A stretch of DNA of 32,759 bases. It comes from Candidatus Bipolaricaulota bacterium (GTDB lineage: Bacteria > Bipolaricaulota > Bipolaricaulia > RBG-16-55-9). The translations under genes and the position numbers were made by a program. Below the pieces are notes generated by a model. The model ran no database searches, was not told where the DNA came from, and saw nothing but the letters and a program-made list of their open reading frames with translations. This document shows, in pieces, positions 6,538 through 12,904 of this stretch. The stretch spans positions 1 to 32,759 of the forward strand of contig JAHEOA010000165.1 in the NCBI GenBank assembly GCA_018609825.1, given 5' to 3'. Each line of letters opens with the position of its first letter. Position 1 is the first letter of the stretch.

Positions 6538-6999
6538 ATGGCTCACGACATGGATCAACTCGATCTGGGCGCGCGGATGGACCTCGCCCGTCTCGCTTAC
6601 GGCGAGCAGATCATCCGCTGTGCCAACCGGCCGCCCGAGGACGTTGAGGGCTTCCTCATGCTCGACGGCGAGGTGGAGAAGGCGCGCTGGTGGCGCGCGT
6701 TCGCCGTGGCCAAGCGCGAGGGGAATCGCGACTACGTGCGCGGCCTGCTGGCCTACTTGATGAGCCATCACCTGGATGCCCGGGACGCCACGAAGCAGCA
6801 GCACCTCGCTCAGCAGATTCAAACGGGCCAGCTCGGGCTGAGCGATCTCACCATCGAGATGCTGTCGGGGGCGGCCTTGACCTGGCAGGACGTCTTCCGA
6901 TTGGTGGGGACCGAGTTCAATCCGACCCGCGAGAAGGCCCTCGTCCAGGAGATCTATCAGCGGCTTACCCAGTCGGAGGAGTGTCTGTCCTCCCCGTAA
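6538..6999 (+). CDS. Hypothetical protein, mostly helical
   Basis: 153 residues, no signal peptide and no membrane segment. I recognise no family. The sequence is rich in Arg, Glu, Gln and Leu, and the second half (LAQQIQTGQLGLSDLTIEML onward) looks like stacked amphipathic helices. The start at 6538 has only a weak GGGG upstream and is not firm. The last 35 bases overlap the end of rsmA on the other strand, so the two transcripts are complementary there. The tRNA-Leu promoter points away from it. It is probably real, since codon choice is like that of its neighbours and the frame shows no family on the other strand until 6965. Confidence 0.6.
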   Translation: MAHDMDQLDLGARMDLARLAYGEQIIRCANRPPEDVEGFLMLDGEVEKARWWRAFAVAKREGNRDYVRGLLAYLMSHHLDARDATKQQHLAQQIQTGQLGLSDLTIEMLSGAALTWQDVFRLVGTEFNPTREKALVQEIYQRLTQSEECLSSP

Positions 7000-7864
7000 G
7001 GCGCTCCACGCCCAGCTCGGCCTCGATCGCCCGCGCCACCTGATCGAATTCCGCCAGATCGAGCGTCTCCCCGCGACGCCGACCGTCGATCTCGGCCCTC
7101 CGCAGGATCTGCCCCGCTCGATCCGTGGATACGCCCAAGCCGATGGAAAGCGCTCGTCGCAGCGTCTTACGGCGGACCCCGTACGCCGCCCGAATCGCCC
7201 GACGAAAGCTCGTCTCAGAAGCCGTGAACGCCGGCACCTCGCGCGGGGTGATCGCCAGCACCGCGGATTCGACCTCCGGCGGCGGAAAGAAGGCGTTGTT
7301 CGACACGTCGAACGCCCGCGACACCTCGCAGAACGCCTGGACCAGCACGCCGAGCGAGCTCGTCTCGCGTGTCCCGGGCGTCGCCAGCAGCTTCTCCGCC
7401 ACCTCGCGCTGGACCATCCAGACGGCTCGCTCCATCCGGTGACGGTGCCGGATCAGCTGAGCCAACAGCGGCGCGGTGATGTGATAAGGCAGATTGCCCA
7501 ATGGCTTGGCCGACCCGGCGGACGCCAGGGAAGCTGTCCAGTCCAGCTCGAGGGCGTCGCCCTCGACGATCTCCACATGGGCTTGGTCCGCGAATCGGTC
7601 GGCCAGCCAGGCGGCCAGTGTCGGGTCAAGCTCCACCGCCACGACGCGCCCCGCGACCTCCGCAAGGCGGTCGGTGAGCACCCCAAGTCCGGGCCCGATC
7701 TCCAGCACGGTGTCGTCGCTCGCGAGATCGGCCGTCGCCACGATGCGCTCCACGGCGTTGGCGTCGACGAGGAAGTGTTGCCCCCAACGCTTGCGCGGCC
7801 GGATCTCCAGCGCGGCCAACGCCTCGCGCACGGCTCGGGGGGACGACATCGGTGGGCGATTCAT
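6965..7864 (-). CDS. rsmA: 16S rRNA (adenine1518-N6/adenine1519-N6)-dimethyltransferase
   Basis: KsgA/RsmA dimethylates two adjacent adenines in helix 45 of 16S rRNA late in small-subunit assembly. The 299-residue protein has the N-terminal RKRWGQHFLVD, the S-adenosylmethionine motif EIGPGLGVLT (about residues 55-64) and the catalytic NLPYHIT (about 124-130). The C-terminal rRNA-binding helical domain includes RRKTLRRAL. The length is normal. The ATG at 7864 has GGGAG upstream; an ATG at 7849 is an alternative. It is divergent from ahcY and overlaps the 3' end of the gene at 6538 by 35 bases. Gene name also ksgA. Confidence 0.95.
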   Translation of the reverse strand: MNRPPMSSPRAVREALAALEIRPRKRWGQHFLVDANAVERIVATADLASDDTVLEIGPGLGVLTDRLAEVAGRVVAVELDPTLAAWLADRFADQAHVEIVEGDALELDWTASLASAGSAKPLGNLPYHITAPLLAQLIRHRHRMERAVWMVQREVAEKLLATPGTRETSSLGVLVQAFCEVSRAFDVSNNAFFPPPEVESAVLAITPREVPAFTASETSFRRAIRAAYGVRRKTLRRALSIGLGVSTDRAGQILRRAEIDGRRRGETLDLAEFDQVARAIEAELGVERLTGRTDTPPTG

Positions 7865-7995
7865 CGCGACTCGCTCCCAGCTTGACTATAATAACGCGTC
7901 CCATCAAGCGACGACGGTCGACGCGGACGCCGTAGGCGATCCCCATCATGGGGGACCGCATGGCGACAGCGTCGACGGAACGAGGAGTTGAGACG

Positions 7996-9246
7996 ATGCC
8001 CGCATCAGAGGTTCGGGATCCGGCCCTGGCGCCCCAGGGCGAGACGAAGATCCAATGGGCCGAGCGGCACATGAAGCTTCTGGGGAGGATTGCGGAGCGC
8101 TTCGCGCGCGAGCGCCCCTTGGCGGGCTACCGCGTCGCGCTCAGCATCCACTTGGAGGCGAAGACGGCCCAGCTGGCGCGCACACTGCACGCCGGGGGAG
8201 CTGAGCTCCACGTCACGGGGTGCAATCCGCTCTCCACCCAAGACGACGTCGCGGCGGCCGTGGCGGCCGACGGCGACATTTCGGTCTTCGCCAAGCACGG
8301 CGTCGACGCCGCGGAGTATGACCGCCAGTTGGCACAGACGCTCGGACACAAGCCGCATCTGATCGTCGACGACGGCGGCGACCTCGTGCGGCTGTTGCAC
8401 GGGGATCGAACGGACCTGGCGGTCGACGTCCTGGGCGGCAGCGAGGAGACGACCACTGGGGTCCGACGATTGGAAGCCCTGGCCCGCCAAGGCCATTTGA
8501 AGTTTCCCATGGTCGCCGTCAACGACGCACTCACCAAGCACCTGTTTGACAATCGCTACGGGACGGGCCAATCCGTCTGGGACGGGATCATGCGCACGAC
8601 GAACCTGACGATCGCTGGACGGACCGTCGTCGTGGCGGGCTACGGCTGGTGCGGCCGCGGCGTCGCCATCCGGGCGGACGGCCTGGGCGCCAACGTCATT
8701 GTGACGGAGGTCGACCCCGTGCGCGCGATCGAGGCGCTCATGGACGGGTATCGGGTCATGGCCATGGCCGAGGCGGCGCCGCAGGGCGACGTCTTCGTCA
8801 CCACGACCGGTTGCAAGGACGTCATCACCCGCGATCACCTGGAGCGGATGCGCGACGGCACGATCCTGGCCAATGCGGGCCACTTCGACGTGGAGATCAA
8901 CAAGGATGACCTCGTGTCACTGGCCGCCGAACGGTATGACATTCGGCCGAACGTGGAAGCGTTCCGGCTCGCCAACGGCAACGAGCTCTATCTTCTGGCG
9001 GACGGCCGACTGGTCAACCTGGCCTCGGGCGACGGGCATCCGGTGGAGATCATGGACATGTCGTTCGCGCTCCAGGCGCTGACGCTGGAGCATCTCGCCC
9101 AACACCACGCGGACTACGAGCCCGGCGTCTACCCCGTCCCCGCGGAGATCGATCGCGAGGTGGCCGAGATGGAACTGGCGGCCGTCGGCGTCCACATCGA
9201 CCGCTTGAGCCAGGAGCAGGCGGCCTATCTTGAAAACGCCGGATAG
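7996..9246 (+). CDS. ahcY: Adenosylhomocysteinase (S-adenosylhomocysteine hydrolase)
   Basis: Cleaves S-adenosylhomocysteine to adenosine and homocysteine with bound NAD. The 416-residue protein is of the short bacterial/archaeal type. Recognisable parts are SIHLEAKTAQLA and TGCNPLSTQDDVAAA (substrate domain), VAVNDALTKHLFDNRYGTGQ (176-193 region), the NAD-binding GYGWCGRG (215-222), and NAGHFDVEI with LADGRLVNLASGDGHPVE towards the end. GAGGAG at 7982-7987 points to the ATG at 7996; the frame is open from 7948 but that start lacks a ribosome-binding site. No SAH riboswitch is seen in the leader. Homocysteine made here can feed the gamma- and beta-type enzymes encoded downstream at 10131 and 11265, which suggests that the order is functional. 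Confidence 0.95.
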   Translation: MPASEVRDPALAPQGETKIQWAERHMKLLGRIAERFARERPLAGYRVALSIHLEAKTAQLARTLHAGGAELHVTGCNPLSTQDDVAAAVAADGDISVFAKHGVDAAEYDRQLAQTLGHKPHLIVDDGGDLVRLLHGDRTDLAVDVLGGSEETTTGVRRLEALARQGHLKFPMVAVNDALTKHLFDNRYGTGQSVWDGIMRTTNLTIAGRTVVVAGYGWCGRGVAIRADGLGANVIVTEVDPVRAIEALMDGYRVMAMAEAAPQGDVFVTTTGCKDVITRDHLERMRDGTILANAGHFDVEINKDDLVSLAAERYDIRPNVEAFRLANGNELYLLADGRLVNLASGDGHPVEIMDMSFALQALTLEHLAQHHADYEPGVYPVPAEIDREVAEMELAAVGVHIDRLSQEQAAYLENAG

Positions 9247-9258
9247 GTCCGCTATAGT
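9230..9258 (+). promoter_or_regulatory. Promoter for rpsI and the genes behind it
   Basis: TTGAAA (9230-9235) lies in the last codons of ahcY and TATAGT (9253-9258) just after its stop, 17 bp apart, each close to consensus. Transcription would begin near 9265 and give rpsI a leader of about 80 bases. Confidence 0.65.
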
Positions 9259-9345
9259 AGCCTGTCCAAGCCAGCGTCGTCGCTCGATCCGGTCTGATGG
9301 TTGCCTCGACGGCGCCTGAGTATTCGAACATTAGCGGAGGACTTC

Positions 9346-9804
9346 ATGCCAGAAGCTACGGAGATTGCGCAGGAACGCGGTCAGCGACTCCCGAAAGAGG
9401 TCGACGGCGCGATTCACGCCATTGGCCGACGTAAAGAGTCCGTGGCCCGTGTTTATCTGAAGCGCGGCAACGGCGAGATCACCGTCAACGGCAAACCCGC
9501 GGCGGAGTACTTCCGAGCGTCGCCCTACGTGGAGGATCGACTACAGTCGACGGCGCTGCAGCCGTTCGCGATCACCAACACGCTCGGGATGTACGACGTG
9601 GTGGCCAACATCCGCGGAGGCGGCGTCAACGGGCAGCTGGAAGCGCTCCAGCTCGGCATCGCCCGAGCACTGCTCGGCACCGATCCGAACTTCCGCAAGC
9701 CGCTCAAGGACGCGGGCATGCTCAGCCGCGACGAGCGCATGGTCGAGCGCAAGAAGGTCGGCCTCAAAAAGGCCCGCCGCTCCGAGCAGTTCAGCAAGCG
9801 TTGA
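9346..9804 (+). CDS. rpsI: 30S ribosomal protein S9
   Basis: 152 residues with the S9 signature [19 protein letters not shown] (about 27-45), the middle segment [20 protein letters not shown] and the invariant C-terminal tail ending SKR, which reaches the P-site tRNA in ribosomes. GGAGG at 9336-9340 selects the ATG at 9346; the frame is open further up but without a start signal. rplM (L13), the usual partner immediately upstream of rpsI, is absent. Here rpsI has its own promoter and sits behind ahcY. Confidence 0.96.
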   Translation: MPEATEIAQERGQRLPKEVDGAIHAIGRRKESVARVYLKRGNGEITVNGKPAAEYFRASPYVEDRLQSTALQPFAITNTLGMYDVVANIRGGGVNGQLEALQLGIARALLGTDPNFRKPLKDAGMLSRDERMVERKKVGLKKARRSEQFSKR

Positions 9805-9909
9805 TCGTTCGCTCGTCGAACCGAGCGTCGGATCCAGGCCGGGACGGACGCGCGAGACCCGCGATCGACCGAGGGGCGAGCGTGAGTTTCGCCCAACGAA
9901 GGGATTGCC

Positions 9910-10131
9910 ATGAAGGCTGAGATTCATCCGGAAGTGCAGCAGGTGGTCATCAAGTGCAGCTGCGGGGCCGAGTTTGAGACGCTGTCCACGCGGGAGAACC
10001 TCCACGTGGACATCTGCTCCCAGTGCCACCCGTTCTTCACCGGCGAGGAGAAGTTCGTGGACACCGCCGGGCGCGTGGAGCTGTTCCAGCGCAAGTACGG
10101 CAAGCTGCTTGATGACGACAACAACGCCTGA
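9910..10131 (+). CDS. rpmE: 50S ribosomal protein L31 (zinc-binding form)
   Basis: 73 residues starting [10 protein letters not shown], with the four zinc ligands of the C+ form: Cys16, Cys18, Cys36 and Cys39 (KCSCG and CSQCHPF). The [16 protein letters not shown] segment is typical of L31. This form usually serves under zinc-replete conditions and can be replaced by a C-minus paralogue. GAAGGGA lies before the ATG. The stop codon TGA shares its A with the ATG of the following PLP enzyme (TGATG). The 105-base gap from rpsI contains nothing that I can call. Confidence 0.95.
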   Translation: MKAEIHPEVQQVVIKCSCGAEFETLSTRENLHVDICSQCHPFFTGEEKFVDTAGRVELFQRKYGKLLDDDNNA

Positions 10132-11258
10132 TGCCGCGGCGCTTCGCCACGCGAGCCATCCACGCGGGCACCGAACCTGACCCGCAAACGGGCGCGGTCA
10201 TTCCGCCCATCTACGCCACCTCGACCTATCGCCAATCGGCGCCCGGCACCCACCAGGGCTACGACTACAGCCGCGCCGACAATCCGACGCGCGAGCGCTT
10301 CGAGAGCGCCGTCGCCTCGCTGGAGCGGGCCGATCACGCCGTGGCGTTTGCGTCGGGACTGGCCGCGACGAGCGCCGTCATCACGCTGTTGGATCCGGGC
10401 GATGCCGTGGTCACCGGCACGGACCTTTACGGCGGCACCTATCGGCTCTTTGAGCAGCACTTCCGGCGCTACGACATCGGCTTTGATTACGTCGACACGA
10501 CCGACCCGTCGAGCGTCCAGCCCGATGACGAGACGCGACTGATCTGGATCGAGACCCCGACCAACCCGCTTATGGACGTCACCGACATCCAAGCCGTCGC
10601 CGAGCGCAAGGGCGACGCGTGGCTGGCGGTGGACAACACGTTCTCCTCGCCCTATCTGCAGCGGCCTCATGAGTTCGGCGCGGAGTTGGTCGTCCACAGC
10701 ACGACGAAGTATCTGGGCGGGCACAGCGACCTCATTGGCGGGATCGTGACGACAAACGAGGCCGAACTGTACGAGCGCTTGAAGTTCATTCAGCTCTCTA
10801 TTGGAGCCGTGCCGTCAGCGTTCGACTGTTTTCTGGCCCATCGAGGTGTGAAGACGCTGGCCGCGCGCATGAGGGCACACTGCGACAACGCTCGCCGAGT
10901 GGCCGACTTTCTGTGCGCCCATTCGCGCGTGACCCGCGTGCTCTATCCAGGTCTGACCTCGCATCCGGGCTACGCCGTGGCCTCTCGACAGATGGATGAC
11001 TTTGGAGGCATGCTCAGCTTCGAGCTGGACGGCGATCCGTCGGCGTTCTTAGCGAATCTGAATGTCTTCACCCTGGCGGAGAGCCTCGGCGGCATTGAGT
11101 CGCTCATCAACCATCCCGCCACGATGACCCACGCCTCGATCCCCCCGGACCAGCGCGAGACCCGCGGGATCACCGACGGGCTGTTTCGTCTGTCCGTGGG
11201 CATCGAGCATCCTGACGACCTGATCGAGGACCTCGACCGGGCGCTGGGGGCCGGGTGA
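10131..11258 (+). CDS. Cystathionine gamma-lyase/gamma-synthase family PLP enzyme
   Basis: 375 residues of the Cys/Met metabolism PLP family (fold type I). It shows the entry motif RAIHAGTEPDPQTGAVIPPIY, YDYSRADNPTRERFE, the cofactor-stacking region DLYGGTYRLF, IETPTNPLMDV and the Schiff-base lysine in STTKYLGGHSD (Lys193). The last part (SLGGIESLINHPATMTH) is intact. Family members split cystathionine to cysteine (gamma-lyase) or join O-acyl-homoserine with cysteine (gamma-synthase); sequence alone does not separate them. Because ahcY and a beta-synthase-like gene are neighbours, the lyase direction, making cysteine, is favoured. Translation is coupled to rpmE by the TGATG overlap; the downstream gene starts six bases after the stop. 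Confidence 0.88.
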   Translation: MPRRFATRAIHAGTEPDPQTGAVIPPIYATSTYRQSAPGTHQGYDYSRADNPTRERFESAVASLERADHAVAFASGLAATSAVITLLDPGDAVVTGTDLYGGTYRLFEQHFRRYDIGFDYVDTTDPSSVQPDDETRLIWIETPTNPLMDVTDIQAVAERKGDAWLAVDNTFSSPYLQRPHEFGAELVVHSTTKYLGGHSDLIGGIVTTNEAELYERLKFIQLSIGAVPSAFDCFLAHRGVKTLAARMRAHCDNARRVADFLCAHSRVTRVLYPGLTSHPGYAVASRQMDDFGGMLSFELDGDPSAFLANLNVFTLAESLGGIESLINHPATMTHASIPPDQRETRGITDGLFRLSVGIEHPDDLIEDLDRALGAG

Positions 11259-11264
11259 ATCCAG

Positions 11265-12239
11265 ATGCGAACGGTCACGAACGTCCTCGATCTGATCGGG
11301 GAGACCCCGATGGTGGAGCTCTCCGATCGGCTCAACCCGACCGACGTGCGCATCCTGATGAAGGTGGAGATGTTCAACCCCGGCGGCTCGGTCAAGGACC
11401 GGATCGGCCTGGCGATGATCGAGCACGCCGAGCGCGAGGGCAAGCTCGAACCGGGGACGACGATCGTCGAACCGACCTCGGGCAACACCGGCGTCGGCAT
11501 CGCGATCGCGGGTCGGCTCAAGGGGTATCCCCTGGTCGTGACGATGCCGGACAAGATGAGCCAGGAAAAGATGGATCTCTTGCGGGCCTATGGCGTGGAG
11601 GTCGTCGTCTGTCGCACCGACGTGGAGCCGGCGGACCCGGAGAGCTACTACTCCGTGGCCGAGCGGATTGCGGAGGAACGGGACGGCTACGTGCCCAACC
11701 AGTACGCCCACCCGGCCAATCCTCGGGCGCACTACGAGACGACCGGGCCCGAGATCTGGGAACAGACGAACGGCAAACTGGATGCGTTCGTCTGCGGCGT
11801 CGGCACCGGCGGCACCATCAGCGGCGCCGGGCGCTATCTCAAGGAGCAAAACTCGGACGTCCAGGTCATCGGCGTCGATCCCGAGGGCTCCATGATCTAC
11901 ACGGCGTTCTACGACGAGCCGCACAACGTCTACCCCTACGCCGTTGAGGGCATCGGCGAGGACCTGATTCCTCTAACGCTCGATCTCGGCGTCATCGACG
12001 CGATGGTGCGGGTGTCCGACGGAGAGTCGTTCCGCATGACGCGCCAGCTCGTCGAGAGCGAGGGACTCTTGATCGGCGGATCCTGTGGCGCCGCCGTGCT
12101 CGGGGCACTGCGCTATGCGGAACAATTGGGCAGCGGCACGATCGTGACGCTGTTGCCGGACTCCGGGCGCAACTACATCAAGCGCATCTACAACGACGCC
12201 TGGATGCGCGAGAACGGCTACCTCCCTGAGGGAGCCTAG
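11265..12239 (+). CDS. cbs: Cystathionine beta-synthase catalytic core
   Basis: 324-residue fold type II PLP enzyme. The cofactor lysine is Lys44 in NPGGSVKDRIG, the substrate loop is PTSGNTG (70-76) and the phosphate loop GTGGTISG (180-187). Several later stretches follow cystathionine beta-synthase rather than cysteine synthase: GVDPEGSMIY, EGIGEDLIP, GESFRMTRQL, GGSCGAAV and the tail RNYIKRIYNDAWM. The enzyme would condense homocysteine with serine. It ends after this tail, so the C-terminal pair of CBS (Bateman) regulatory domains found in many homologues is absent and control by S-adenosylmethionine is unlikely. With the gene at 10131 and ahcY it completes a reverse transsulfuration route. 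A cysteine-synthase role cannot be fully excluded. Confidence 0.85.
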   Translation: MRTVTNVLDLIGETPMVELSDRLNPTDVRILMKVEMFNPGGSVKDRIGLAMIEHAEREGKLEPGTTIVEPTSGNTGVGIAIAGRLKGYPLVVTMPDKMSQEKMDLLRAYGVEVVVCRTDVEPADPESYYSVAERIAEERDGYVPNQYAHPANPRAHYETTGPEIWEQTNGKLDAFVCGVGTGGTISGAGRYLKEQNSDVQVIGVDPEGSMIYTAFYDEPHNVYPYAVEGIGEDLIPLTLDLGVIDAMVRVSDGESFRMTRQLVESEGLLIGGSCGAAVLGALRYAEQLGSGTIVTLLPDSGRNYIKRIYNDAWMRENGYLPEGA

Positions 12240-12345
12240 CGTCGATCTATCGCTCACAGCGGCACGTCTCACCGGCATGGTGCGCTTGCCAAGTTCCGCC
12301 TGGAAGCGACGCTGATGTGTGGTCGTCGCTGACTGACCCGTTCCA

Positions 12346-12375
12346 TTGCCTGCGCTCGGGCGGGAGCTATATACT
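12346..12375 (+). promoter_or_regulatory. Promoter placed directly before the start codon at 12385
   Basis: TTGCCT (12346-12351) and TATACT (12370-12375) are 18 bp apart. Only nine bases separate the -10 box from the ATG at 12385, so a transcript would start within a few bases of the codon. Confidence 0.5.
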
Positions 12376-12384
12376 GGCGGCGCT

Positions 12385-12903
12385 ATGATGCGCACCACTC
12401 GGCCATGTCGCCCGATCATCGTCTTGCTGTTCGCGGCCCTGCTGCTCGCGCCGGCCGGCTCGTCGTTCGGCGCCCAGGACGAGGAGGCCCCCCTCGATCT
12501 GCTCATCGTCGACGAGACCCAAACGTTCGAGGCCTCGTTGTTCGTCAACATGGCCGCCGGCGCGCTCAAGCAGACCGGGATGTTCAACGTCGAGGCCAAG
12601 TTCGTCGACGTGGACTCGAGCTTCGATGACCCGCTCGGTCCGAACGAGACCGACCAGGTCTATGACGTCATTGCCATTGTCCCCCGAGCGCTGGAGCAGC
12701 GCGAGCTCATGCAGCTCTGGCTGGCCACGTGTCCCTATCTGCCCGGCGGACCCGATGAGCTCCAACGGGGCGTGGCGACGATTCAGGAGCTCGTGGCTGG
12801 ACGGAGCCAGGGCCAGTTGACGGCCCTCGGCGTCCACGACGACGCCGCCCCCGCGCTGTTTGCCACGATCTTCGCCAACCACGGCTGGCTCAACTGCGAC
12901 TGA
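12385..12903 (+). CDS. Small exported protein of unknown function, partner of MMPL exporter
   Basis: 172 residues from the ATG at 12385, with a second ATG next to it. A signal peptide is clear: RTTRPCRP, a hydrophobic core IIVLLFAALLLAP and a probable cut after SSFGA (residue 30). The mature part starts with an acidic QDEEAPLDLL and contains a pair of Cys (LATCPY and the final LNCD) that could form a disulfide outside the cytoplasm. I recognise no family. No Shine-Dalgarno is seen; see the promoter at 12346. Its stop is one base before the start of the RND/MMPL gene, so the two are probably made together and this protein may be its periplasmic partner. That link is inference. Confidence 0.7.
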   Translation: MMRTTRPCRPIIVLLFAALLLAPAGSSFGAQDEEAPLDLLIVDETQTFEASLFVNMAAGALKQTGMFNVEAKFVDVDSSFDDPLGPNETDQVYDVIAIVPRALEQRELMQLWLATCPYLPGGPDELQRGVATIQELVAGRSQGQLTALGVHDDAAPALFATIFANHGWLNCD

Positions 12904-12904
12904 G

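Noticed and set aside
7890..7995. SAH riboswitch upstream of ahcY
   Set aside because: The conserved core of known SAH riboswitches is not recognisable. The short CCCC/GGGG pairing near 7944 is not followed by a T-run or known fold.
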